The notes under the pieces: generated by a model
The model's input: only the letters and a program-made list of their open reading frames with translations
Database searches by the model: none
What the model was told of the DNA's origin: nothing
NCBI GenBank assembly: GCA_963169105.1
Contig: OY720637.1
Coordinates: 34,839,925-34,903,924 of the forward strand
Direction of reading: 5' to 3'
Source of the DNA: Ceriagrion tenellum
Lineage: Eukaryota > Arthropoda > Insecta > Odonata > Coenagrionidae
Length of the DNA: 64,000 nt
Made by a program: the position numbers and the translations under genes
In this document: one piece after another, positions 1 through 10,119 of the stretch
Numbering within the stretch: position 1 is the stretch's first letter
How the letters are laid out: every line of letters starts with the position of its first letter

Positions 1-42
1 GACGAGTGCGACATCTCCTATCATCATCATCGTCGTTCAATC

Positions 43-327
43 CTAAGATTGGTTGTCAGCAGCCCTCCACCCTTCCCTAACTAATACTAGTTCCCTTACT
101 TCCTGGTAGCTCCTCTTTTGTACTTTCCTCTCCATTTGGTCCATGAACTTATTCCTGCTTCTTCCTCTGGGGTCTTTTCCCTCCATTTTTCCTTCAACTG
201 TGATCTTCATAAACCCATTTCGCCTTAAAGTGTGTCCAAACCATCTGGTTCTTCTTTTCTGAATAGCGTTCCATATGGTCCTCTCCTCTTCCACTCTTTT
301 GAAAACTTCATCATTTCCTATTTTCAC
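43..327 (-). pseudogene. RTE-like LINE fragment, 3' end of reverse transcriptase ORF
   Basis: The minus strand reads 94 residues with no stop and ends in the motif REGWRAADNQS. The block RTRWFGHTLRRNGFMK followed by EGKMEGKDPRGRSRNKF is the C-terminal signature of RTE-type non-LTR reverse transcriptases, which run 'W.GH.LR..G..K...EGK..G.R.RGR'. Only this C-terminal piece is present, so it is a 5'-truncated dead copy. The catalytic domain is absent. It is related to, but not the same subfamily as, the fragments at 5272, 21260 and 24820. Confidence 0.75.
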
Positions 328-523
328 TATTTTTCGAGACAGATCTGTACATTAATTACATTATAATAACTTAGCATTGCGTGCTGTAAAACGAACACAG
401 CCGTTCCCGCAACCAAGTACCTACTATAACTTAAACAACTACTACATATTGCTACAAAAGCTTCCGTGGTTTTGACAGAACTCAAAATCGTTCGAATTCT
501 TTCCGCGTTTCAGCATTTTGGTG

Positions 524-561
524 GACAACCGTTTCGCCAGCAGTCATGACGGCATCATCAG
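524..561 (-). ncRNA. Hammerhead-like motif (minus strand)
   Basis: Read on the minus strand the segment gives CTGATGA, then T-GCC, a loop, GGC, then GAAAC and GGTTGTC. This is the order of a hammerhead ribozyme core (CUGANGA, stem II, GAAA, helix III, cleavage triplet GUC). There is one extra nucleotide between CTGATGA and stem II. A partner in the opposite orientation lies at 1371, and both are followed by GTCCACC and a CTGAAACGCGGA block, so the two ends form an inverted pair around a Penelope-like remnant. Confidence 0.5.
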
Positions 562-610
562 GTCTGAAAGTTGAAGAGTTTTTGTCGCTGTATACCTAAG
601 TTTTTTATGA

Positions 611-1009
611 ATGAATAAAATTAATTTTGAAGAGAGCAGAATCATTGCCATGGTAAATATGTACTTTACTCGGCTGACACGGGAGGCGATCAAAGTCGCC
701 AAGAATCCCAATAACAGGGAAGATGGCTACCCGCTCCCAGTCTACGGGCATACCATTGAGGTATATACCTGGAGAGGGCACTACGTCATCAAACTGAATC
801 CTGGCAACCAAAATAACAACCTTATTGTTAAACCCTGCTCTCTCCTTACTTTCCTACGGACAACACGAAGGCATGGACGAATTAGCGGATGTAAAACAAC
901 AATATTAACCATCTGTTTGAAATTTAAGACAACTCATGAAACATATTGGCTACGTAGTGCTCTGGATTCCATTCGATTATACAATAGATTCCACCGGGAA
1001 TGCGAGTGA
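611..1009 (+). pseudogene. Penelope-like element remnant, C-terminal endonuclease tail
   Basis: The reading frame has 132 residues. Around residues 17-44 it reads YFTRLTREAIKVAKNPNN followed by REDGYPLP. This resembles the tail of the GIY-YIG endonuclease ORF of Penelope-like elements, which has the pattern 'H..R..REAIEI.K.P.N.NREDGY.L'. The rest of the frame is not recognisable and is probably fortuitous. A hammerhead-like motif lies downstream on the same strand at 1371, as expected for such elements. The resemblance is short, so it could be coincidence. Confidence 0.5.
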
Positions 1010-1370
1010 TCATTAATTTAAATAAATAAACATTATATGTAAGGAGAAAACATATTGAAGAATTAAAAGCATGCTAATTTCTCTTAAATTACCAATGAAA
1101 AACACAGTAAAATTGTAAAATTAGTGCGAAGGCCCGATATCGCTACAGTAAAATGAGGGCTAAAGAAGATGGCGGAGTGTCTTCAGCTTATAGTATTGGC
1201 CAGCATCACCAGAGCCCTCTTCATATACCTCGATAGCTCAAACGGATTTTCAACAATCCAAGAACAACGGACCCTTCAGCCAATCAGAGCGCCCGGGACA
1301 TGACCAAGCCCTCTATATAGCGGACTAAGAGCGCTATAGATGACGGACAAATAACTCATGAACTTCGGAG

Positions 1371-1408
1371 CTGGTGATGCCGACTGGATTGCCAGCGAAA
1401 CCGTAGTC
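1371..1408 (+). ncRNA. Hammerhead-like motif (plus strand)
   Basis: The order is CTGGTGA (one change from CTGANGA), T-GCC, loop, AGC-GAAAC, then CCGTAGTC. It is the opposite-strand partner of the motif at 524-561 and shares the downstream GTCCACC and GCTGAAACGCGGA segments. The G in place of the core A makes this copy unlikely to be active. Confidence 0.4.
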
Positions 1409-1750
1409 CACCGAAAGCTGAAACGCGGAGACCGAACAATTTGGAGTTAACTATGAGATTTGTTCGCCATTAAGTCATATAAACTTAAATACGCAGCCCA
1501 GCTTTTTAACGTTAAAATTAACGCTTAAAATTTAAAAAATAAATAAATTGGATCATTATATACACCCATCACAGATTTTTCGCTCATCCCAGGAGAAAAA
1601 GAACGACTTCAATACTGAACGCAGTTGGAGAAAAGCAACGCTGTCAAGAAGATCTCACTCCCATGACGAACCTTGTATTCGTACTTACAAAATAGGGTTA
1701 CAAGACCGTCGTAGTGGACACCACCAAATCTACGGAGTCTCGTGATCTTT

Positions 1751-2480
1751 CGATTCACTTTTCTACACCTACTTAATACCCCGCAAGCTCACACAAGGGT
1801 GTTTTGCAGGAGGTGACTTATCACCAACATGGACTATGGTGAAGAAACTTACTTCCACCAACAAGCACCACACTATCGATATGCTACAAATGCTACTGAA
1901 ACTAGGTACTTAAATTCCAGCCGCGTCGTCTCTACGCTGGGCTCACTCTCTTTTGAAACTGACCGCGGACGAGAAAGGACCTGCTGGAGTGATGACATCT
2001 GATCGTCTTCTACATACCAAGTCTACGGTATTTAGCCTAAGGGCTTGTTTTCAATGGTAATACTTGTTTGTTATATAAATGTTCCTGCTTGAAGTTAATC
2101 AAACTGGCTAAGGTCGTTGTTATTTTCTCCCGTCTCCGCCTACCAATCGCAGTCAATTCACTCGCGACCTTAAGTCTTAGTGATTTGCGTTGCAAAATGT
2201 ATCATGAAAACGTGACATATGAGTCATGCAGGGAACATGCAAAAATGGTGTTACCACTACTCGGCATATTTAGAAGCATACATTAGGGGACATATGCATT
2301 AATCAGCAACAGTAACTGCCAACTAACCCACTTCAATGTCTTAACGTAGTCATTATGGTCACTTATCGATCGCGGGAAAAACGACATTTTAAACCTTTCT
2401 GTTCTACAATCTATTCCCCTTATTTTATCCTCATGATCTTATTTACCGTAAAAGATATCACCAATTTTAGTATTCGAGAT
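1751..2480. repeat. Dispersed repeat, LINE 3'-end-like, with partners at 28160 and 18365
   Basis: The left part (about 1751-2285) matches 28160-28395: both have an 'AAGGGTGTT..GCAGG.GGTG' block, 'ATGCTAC.GAAACT', and 'GAGTCATGC.GGGAACATGC'. The right part (about 2345-2480) matches 18365-18480 through 'CTTATCGAT.GCGG' and 'AAACGACATTTTAAACCT'. The first block looks like the reverse complement of the CR1-like LINE 3' end seen at 20738. No intact ORF is present. Confidence 0.5.
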
Positions 2481-5270
2481 GAGGTACACCAATACGACCT
2501 GGAGCTTATGAGTCTTCATTCATTTCTTCAACGAGAACATCAACATTTAACCACTGATGGCTCACTTGTTACCCGGAGTAAGAACGCAAAAGTCTCCTCT
2601 AAAATCCTATGATAATACATGAAAGAAAATCAGCAACATGAGCGACAGATGATAAGAAAAACATATAAATATATAAATTGTTCTCGTGTTTCCGTCCGAG
2701 TAATGATTTTGGACGCTGCCAACGTTTCGAAGGAATACTCATCCATCGTCTTCAGAGCAATTTATTTATTTAATTCATCGAGAAATAATAAAATCTTACA
2801 CGATTATCAAAATTTACCGGAGCCACAAATATGGAGTACGGTGGTGAGACAAGTAATAATTTTAGAATATAAATAACTCACTGAAGGTATATCCAAATCT
2901 AAGGGAAATTAAAATTACTATATGCTCAACTGAGCTTTCTCATGAGCAGGAAAATATGCAGAAGAGGTAAAGTTTACCCACAGCTTTTACGCAGATTCGA
3001 ATCTGCAGAGTTATAAAGTAAAACCACTGCGTTTCTTCTGAAGAGGAAAAAATAGAAGGATTGGGACAGGAGTGAAAATGTTCTTAACTTTCTCTCAGAA
3101 TCGCCACTGCTTTCCGAGCTACTTCTCTAGTTTGTACAGACGATGAAAATGTTCCTCGCTCATCAGTGTCATTTCGAAAACCTTCGTGCCTCATTTCCTC
3201 GTGCACTGTTATCAACCGGAAAGAGCGGACTTCCTCAAACCTTACCCAGAGATATGCATTAAGAAATCCAGAGATATGATTTTTAGAATCAATACCTAAA
3301 TGATATCTCCATGATATCGCAATCTCTCTCTCACGCAATTTGTCGCTTTTGCCTCTCCCATAGATAAAATTACAATTATACACTCCATTTAAAACTGAAA
3401 TTCTAGTGTTCTCAATTTTTCTAATGACATAAACTTAGCGAGTAATTCTCCAGCCTTAAGAAACTCCCGACTCAGTTCATCCAATAGTTGTCACACATAT
3501 TTTTCACGTTCGAAGTAACATTAATAAACTGCGCGGATTTTCTTTGTATTTTCTATGATTCGCGAAATCAATCCGTTCCAAATACTAACTAGGGACTCCA
3601 AATAAGCGAAAACTAGAGGAAAGAAGGATCTCTCATTCATACGAAGACAATCTGACTATTTGCTTGAAAAATACCACCTTTCTTGAGATGTGCCTGCAAA
3701 ATATTTCAGAAGTCTTCTCCCCAAGATTAATCCGACTTCACGATAAACCCCAGGTATTTTACTTAGTTCCTTGCGCTGTCTCAACCCCCTCACTTAAATG
3801 AGATAAGGGTGCACTTCTCCAGAGCAACAGATTTGAGTAACACACAATAAATATTCCCAAGTAAAATACGTAACAAAACATTCCTAACGCCCGAAATAAA
3901 ATGCTATAACCGTCAAAATAATCGCCTTCGAATCGGCGTATTCATAACTCAAGTACCAAAGGAAGGACATGGACAGAAAGATATTCATTAAATATTCCAA
4001 ATGTACTCTTCCCCACGATAGGTCAGAGGTTATGGTAACGCCCAAGTATATAATTTCACATGCTAGAATCACTGTACCCCCACTCAGTATGATATCCTCC
4101 AGGAACACCGATTTTTCTACTACACACAACAGTAATTACCCAGAAATAAATGCAAATCGCGAAACATTTCTAACTTCTCAAGAAAAAATTCTCGGCGACC
4201 AAAGTCCGTCTTTTAAGGATGAAAGGATAAAAAAGTGTCGTTTTATGGGTTAGCCAAGGGAAAAAAATATACTTGGAATGTTTTCTTCCTGCGATAGGTC
4301 CGACATTATGGAAATACCCAAGTACTTGACTTAACTCGCTATATTACATGTGCTTCCGACATACTTACAGGTGAAGCGCCGACGCAATACTCCAGGGCAA
4401 CGATTTTGAAAACGAATTATAAAGGCACAGTGGCCAAACAAAAATCCATCGCAAAACATTAATACCGTCTTGAAAAAAACAGCTGTGATGGCACAAATCC
4501 GTCTTCAAGCGGAGACCAGATAAACGAAGCGTCGTCTTTTAAGCGTGGGATGGACGGGGAGATTAAAATGTACACCCCGCCGATCGATTTAAGGGGTGGG
4601 TCCTTAGGTTCTAACTCGATCGCCATTGATAAGTTTATGGGCATGTTCGGGAGGGCAGGATTAACACGGGGACCAAAGCAGAGGCCTATAACCCGATTAT
4701 AACCCAACGCCATTAAGGGGGACCTCGTTATGGGTGGGAGTGATTCATGAATAGCCGCATAAACGAAAGCAAGCTCAAAAGCTTTATTGCCTTTCGCTTT
4801 GGGATAGCGGGGGAGATTATTTAATTTCGCATGAGTTTCGGTCGGAAGACGCGATCGATGAACCTCGAGATGATGAGGGGGCTACCGACTAAATGCTTGA
4901 GTGAATAAAGCACTAAAGACACCCATCGCATCATCGCAAAATTCGGTCAGTATCGGAACAGATTTGCAATAAATATGCACCACCAAAAAACGTAAAACAT
5001 TCTCATCTCATGAAGAAACTAATATTTTCTAACAATCAACAAAATCGAGCATTAACTTTCCTGCTACAACATTCTCAAATCATAATTACACTAATAATAA
5101 ACACTCGCAAAAATGCTGCATCGTTTTATCGTTATAAGCGTACTTAAGGGAACTGCCTTTAATCGACGGCAAAAAATGACTCTTTTCAAAAGGAGAAAAA
5201 CCAAAAATATGTAACTAAGATTATAAATCTCCCACATCCGTGAAGAAAAGTAAAAATTCGTAATTACTGA
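2481..5270. other. No recognisable gene; AT-rich non-coding
   Basis: Only short shadow ORFs are present and none carries a family signature. A region with moderately biased composition lies at 4470-4880. I see no RNA gene or clear repeat here. Confidence 0.5.
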
Positions 5271-5271
5271 C

Positions 5272-5735
5272 TGAAGAGCTTGATATGGAGCGTAGCGTTG
5301 TATGGTGCAGAAACGTGGACCCTCAGAAAGGAGAACGAGTATAGGCTGCAGGCATTTGAGATGTGGCCGCGGAGTAGGATGGGGTAAGTGAGGTGGACGG
5401 AGAGGAAGACAAACGAGGAAGTGCTTGAGATGGTGAGCGAGAAAAGGAAACTTCTGAATGAAATCCGGGATAGGCAGGGTAGATGGATGAAGGATGTAAT
5501 AAAGGGTGATGGGTTGCTGAAGAGTGTGATTGAGGGAATGATGTTGGGCAAGCGGGGAAGGGTAAGAAAGAGAATAGGTTTCATGGACGGAATGAAGAAG
5601 GGTAGATCGTAAGCAGAGGTGAAAAAGATATACTAGAGAGAAATAGGCCGCTGAATGTGTAGAAAACCGGGAGGAGATTCTCTGACATTCAAGAAAACCT
5701 ACCTTTACCGGTAGAATACATTTTGAAAAAACGTC
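5272..5735 (+). pseudogene. RTE-like LINE fragment (3' end)
   Basis: The plus strand encodes pieces such as SVALYGAETWTLRKENEYRL and, after a stop, WTERKTNEEVLEMVSEKRKL and LLKSVIEGMMLGKRGRVRK. These match the C-terminal half of RTE-type reverse transcriptases (ALYG.ETW.L, LLK.V.EG...GKRGRGRKR). The copy has stops and is 5'-truncated. Its 3' end, AACCTACC..TACCGGTAGAA, is similar in the copies at 19773, 21260, 24820, 40155 and 55893, which defines one local LINE family. Confidence 0.8.
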
Positions 5736-7500
5736 TAAAACTCAGGTAAGCCGACTTCTTACAGAGACAGTAGCCGCGGCCGAATAAGTAAGCCTGCTTG
5801 GCTCGAGTATGCTTCAGCGTGACGCGGTGGTGACGCAGAGGAAGCACTCAAGCCAGCCCAGCAAGTCCGCTGAGCATCTTGCTATGTGCTCGCGCTGAGG
5901 CTAGATGCTTAGGGCTACCGGCTTCGATATTCGGACACGATTCGGCCCGCTTCGGAAAAGAGCAAATTCGCCACTCAATACTTACAATATTTGAGTCAAA
6001 ACCAGGAAAGTACAAGGCTGGTCGAGTGGTAACCTCTACGCAGTGACAGAAATACCATTCATTGCGGAATGAATATTTTAAATATTTAAAAAAATGAAAA
6101 CACAAATGAGAATTACAGAGTATACATATACACACATAATCAATCCATTCTAAAAGGAATAATAGATAATAAACTCTCACTACAGCACCACATATGTCTC
6201 TCAGTGGAGCAGGAACGACTCATTGAATCAAGATCACGAGCCGTGAATTAAGAGCCGATTGAGTGGGAGTGGAAACATCATCCTTCAAATCCGAGAGCGA
6301 CGGTTGGAATTCGCAGCGAGGATTCCCATCGATTCATCCCAAGGGGCGTGCGGGCGGCAAGAGGAAATAAATAAGGGAAGGGATGCGGACTCACAAGTTC
6401 CGAGGCTTCGTGATGAGGAGGTCCGCGGCCGCCGCCACGAAGCGGGACGAGCGATACCGTCCGCCTCTGGAGAGGGCGAAATTATATCACGACTCCCCGC
6501 ATTCCTCCGCGGGTGGTTATGGGAGGAGGGGGGAGTAGGAAGAGGCGGAAGGCGTGAAGCTAGCCCATTCTCCCGCCCACGCGCCCGCCCAACGAGATTG
6601 CACGCGTACAAGCACAAAGCGGCGGGCTCACCGGGTCAACGGCCCTGCCCGATGACCTATGGAAAAGCTCTAATCGAAAAAGACTTTCAAAGTGTTCGGA
6701 GCGACTATTGGTTACTCACACATTAGCGTGGAATTTGATCGTTTTTCTCATTAGCGATAGATAGATTAGATAGATATCTGGTAAAATATTTTTTTTAATG
6801 GTAAAAGAATGGCTGCTATCCCATAAAAATATTGAATCTTTTTTCTCATTCCTTATGTGAATTAAGTGTTAAATATTAAACAAAATTTTAAAATTTTTCT
6901 TCAAATATTATTATAAAACTTTTTCAAATGTTTTAGATAGTTTCGTTTGTTTAATAAAAATGTTGGATGTGTTCAAATATTGTTGCTGTTTTTTGTTCTT
7001 CACTCTTAAAAGTCCGTTATTCATAACCAAACAAAATACAACTTGAAAATTTAAAAATGGTTAAAGGCTGTGTTTTTATGTGTATTTGATGTAATTTCTG
7101 ATTTTGTATTCCTAATTTGTAATTACATCATATCACTGCAGCTTATATGAAGGGAACATTATACAAATTGCTGGTGGCTCAGTTCAGTTTTCAACCTTGG
7201 AGCCCACCTAGAGCTTTCATTTCTATGTTAAATTTCATTATATTTCTTAACTTATTGTCATTTAAATGAAAGTATATAAATTCTACTCTATTCTATGTAT
7301 GGATTGAAAAAACCGCATCTTAAAAATTTGGTTTACATGCAACTGAATGATACTTCGACAGGTTGCATTCAGATACACGAATTATCGTTACAATTCGATT
7401 ACAACTGCGCATATTTCCATCCTAACTCGAAATAATGTATATTTAACATTACCAACATCAGAGTCACGCAGAGTTAAGGAAAAGAAAAAATTAACGTATT
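5736..7500. other. No gene recognised; includes a GC-rich, CpG-rich stretch
   Basis: The segment 6290-6660 is distinctly GC- and CpG-rich (for example GGTCCGCGGCCGCCGCC) in an otherwise AT-rich surround. Both strands are open for over 100 codons there, but the peptides are low-complexity Arg/Gly/Ala without a family signature, as expected from stop-poor GC-rich DNA. It could be an unmethylated regulatory island. The flanks at 6720-7300 are AT-rich and featureless. Confidence 0.4.
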
Positions 7501-7539
7501 TAAATAGAGTGAAACCTGTAGCAAGCACCGAAGGTTCCG

Positions 7540-7600
7540 CTGAAAAGTGGTCGTTAAAGAGGAGTGGTCGTTCGACAGGGCTTCAGTTTCTTGGTGTGCA
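7540..7600. repeat. Repeat unit with GTGGTCG motifs, related to 7803-7841/10079-10113
   Basis: GCTGAAAAGTGGTCG followed by GGAGTGGTCGTTCGACAGG recurs as GCTGAAAAATGGTCG...GGATGGTCGCTTGATAG at 7803-7841, and that copy continues after the hAT-like insertion at 10079. It ends at 10113 with GGGGTTTCACTGTATA. The reverse complement of that end, TATACAGTGAAACCCC, resembles Tc1/mariner-pogo terminal repeats flanked by TA. Confidence 0.4.
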
Positions 7601-7933
7601 TATTCTGCAAATGAACGGTCGGCTGATTTGAAAAACAAATGGAAAAACTCCTTAAGCAACGGTTGTGTTAAAACCTATACAGATGACGATAATTTCCTCA
7701 TAATTTAGTTGCTCCTGAGAAACTTTAATGCGTATTAATTTGATGTACACATACACTAAAACCTTTATTAAGCATCCACCAACGTTCATCCTTGCCGTTA
7801 ACGCTGAAAAATGGTCGATGATAGGGATGGTCGCTTGATAGCAGGGGCGATCCCAGGAATTTATTTCGGGGTCGGAGACTACCATTAAATTAAGGCAATT
7901 TTCTGTCACCCTAAAAAATTATAATACTGTTAC

Positions 7934-9898
7934 TTTATTTATTTATTTATTTAATAAAATTGTTCACATACAGCATGAGCGCCAATTTATAGTGAAACAT
8001 ATAACAAAAAACAAGAAAGAGGACAAAAACACAATAACAGCATAACAATAAGCAACGAGAGCCCAACATGGAAAGGGGAAAATATTTAATTTGTTGACAG
8101 GTGGGATATCGCTTGGGTGGTGAAATAGTTACATGGTAAATAAAAAGGATCGATAGTGTGGGGGAGTGAATTTAGAAGGGATGGGAGGCGAAATAAAGGT
8201 GAGCGCTTGGTGAGAGATATCCTTGGAATAGGCAGATGGAGTAGAGTATGAGTGCGGGTGGATCGAGTTGGTATCCTGAAGTTGAAGAGAGAAAGCAGTT
8301 CAGGGCAATCATTGGTCGAGTTAAGGGTATTACTATTAATAAGGGAGTTTAAAATCCATTTTAAGTCTGTGGTTTTCGAGGTTAGAAATGGAAAGAGAGG
8401 ACAGCACAGCGTTTGAGGACATATTACGGAAATGTGGGACTCTGTGCTTGACTATTTTGGCAAAGAAGTGAGAGATGCAATCGAGGGATTTTAGATTTGT
8501 TGGGGCTGACATAGACCAAATTGGGGAACAATATGATACTATGGGAAGGACAATTGTTGAGTAGTAGGAATGGAGTGCTATTGGATCTTTAATTTCTGTG
8601 AAGCGGTAAAGAAGGCCTAATAGGGACATCGCTTTATTTTTTACAGTCTGAATGTGGGCGGAGTAATTTAGCTTTTGATCGGTTAAAACGCCTAGGTCTT
8701 TCATGGTTGTCACTCTGTTTAAGGGAGTTGAGTTAATTGTGTAGTTGAAAGTCAGGGGTTTTGTTTTCAGAGCAAGAGTCATGATGCTGCATTTTCCAGG
8801 GTTTAGGTTAAGTTTCCAGGTATCACACCACAGGGAAGTTTGATTTAAGGCAAGTTGAAGTTGAATACAGTCAGAAGTATTATTAATTTGCTTGTAAATC
8901 TTGCAATCATCAGCATAGAGAAGGCAATGAACTTGGGAGGAAAGGAGCTGAGAAGGAAGATCATTAATGAATAAATTGAATAGATATGGCCCAAGGACAC
9001 TGCCCTGGGGAACTCCAGACGTTACAGGAGACCAAGAGGAAGAAGCACCGGCGAGTATTACACGCTGGGTTCTGTTGGTGAGAAAGCTAGAAAGGAGGCT
9101 GAGGAACATACCATGTATGCCAAACTGTTGGCTGAGTTTATGAAGGAGGAGTGGATGATGGATGGCGTCGAAAGCCTTGGAGAAGTCAAGGTAGATGGCA
9201 TCAAGTTGAGTTGATTTGTCTATTGCCATGACGGCGTGGTGCTGAAAGACGGCAAGATTTGTTAGGCATGATCTTCCTGGGAGGAAACCATGTTGCTGGG
9301 AAGATAAAAAGGGAGAGGTGAAATAGTAAATCCTGTTGAGAATAATACGCTCACAAACGGAAGACAGGATCGGAAGCAATGAGATTGGGCGATAGTTTGA
9401 GACATCATTCTTGGGACCAGTTTTATGTATCGGAATGACGTTGGCGCATTTCCATTGAGGAGGGAAGGTTCCTGAGGAAAAACAGCGATTGAACAAGAGG
9501 GCTAACGGCTGTGAGAGGGATGAAGCGCAATTGCGTATAAATTTAGGGTTGAGACCATCAGGGCCAGGTGAGCGGTGGAGGGGTATTTTGGAGAGATATT
9601 GAAAAATCTCCCGGGAATCCGTTTGTATGTTGGATAGGGAATGATTTGAATCAGGAAGGAGGGAATGGATAGGGGTGATACTGTGATTGGAAGCATGCTG
9701 CAGGCAATCGGAAAAGAATTTTAGGAAGAGGTTAGGTCTCTCTGACCCGGCGGCATTTTTGGTACCATAGGAGAGTGCTTCAGGAATTTGAGGACGATTA
9801 CGGCGTTGGTTGATAAAGGACCAGAATTTTTTGGGGCTGGAGGAAATATTTGAGGAGACAGTCTGCGCGTAGTTTTCGTAGTCACGGCGGATGAGGAA
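7934..9898 (-). mobile_element. Jockey/CR1-like LINE, 5'-truncated, nested in the hAT-like element
   Basis: The minus strand carries a nearly intact reverse transcriptase. Coding similarity starts at the 5' truncation (about 9897, FLIRRDYENYAQTV) and passes through the long open frame at 8336-9496. The 3' end is an (AAAT)n-like tail, seen on the plus strand as TTTA repeats at 7935-7955. The short duplication TTAC flanks both ends (7930-7933 and 9899-9902). The 40-kb hAT-like copy has the uninterrupted sequence at this point, which fixes both junctions. Confidence 0.85.
8336..9496 (-). CDS. Non-LTR retrotransposon reverse transcriptase
   Basis: This 386-residue frame is a non-LTR reverse transcriptase. 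In order it shows NYRPISLLPILSSVCERI (residues about 34-51), GFLPGRSCLTNL, the domain A motif YLDFSKAFDAIHH, SGVPQGSVLGPYLFNLFINDL, and the catalytic box LLYADDCKIY with both Asp residues kept. The C-terminal part has KDLGVLTDQKLNYSAHI and YYSTIVLPIVSYCSPIW, typical of jockey/CR1-group elements. The true ORF extends upstream in the same element through HRSPGPDGLNPKFI but appears frame-disturbed or open-ended there. No endonuclease domain remains, so the copy cannot move by itself. The element lies far from any host exon. Confidence 0.9.
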   Translation of the reverse strand: MFNRCFSSGTFPPQWKCANVIPIHKTGPKNDVSNYRPISLLPILSSVCERIILNRIYYFTSPFLSSQQHGFLPGRSCLTNLAVFQHHAVMAIDKSTQLDAIYLDFSKAFDAIHHPLLLHKLSQQFGIHGMFLSLLSSFLTNRTQRVILAGASSSWSPVTSGVPQGSVLGPYLFNLFINDLPSQLLSSQVHCLLYADDCKIYKQINNTSDCIQLQLALNQTSLWCDTWKLNLNPGKCSIMTLALKTKPLTFNYTINSTPLNRVTTMKDLGVLTDQKLNYSAHIQTVKNKAMSLLGLLYRFTEIKDPIALHSYYSTIVLPIVSYCSPIWSMSAPTNLKSLDCISHFFAKIVKHRVPHFRNMSSNAVLSSLSISNLENHRLKMDFKLPY

Positions 9899-10119
9899 TT
9901 ACATCATTATATCTATATAATAATGAGCATAATAATAACTATTATACTTTTCAGATCAGTGATCGGAGTGTTTAATGTTGTATTTGATAACTACGTCTAG
10001 TTGTTAAAATTGCTTGGTAAAACCCAAAATTTTCGGGGGGGATTCCCCTTTATCCCCCCTCCCCTGGGATCGCCCCTCTTTGATAGGAGTGGTCGTTAAT
10101 AGGGGTTTCACTGTATAAT

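Larger units (their letters stand above)
7842..10078. mobile_element. hAT-like non-autonomous DNA transposon, interrupted by a LINE
   Basis: The left end is CAGGGGCGATCCCAGG and the right end is CCTGGGATCGCCCCTC, an inverted repeat with one terminal change. The flanking 8-mers CTTGATAG (7834-7841) and TTTGATAG (10079-10086) match at 7 of 8 positions, the 8-bp target duplication expected of the hAT superfamily. Without the LINE insertion (7934-9898) the element is only about 270 bp and encodes no transposase. Related copies lie at 40349 and 43603. Confidence 0.75.

Noticed and set aside
6259..6726. 155-codon plus-strand ORF and overlapping minus-strand ORF
   Set aside because: Both strands are open at once in GC-rich DNA, the peptides are Arg/Gly/Ser-rich low complexity, and there is no splice or family evidence.
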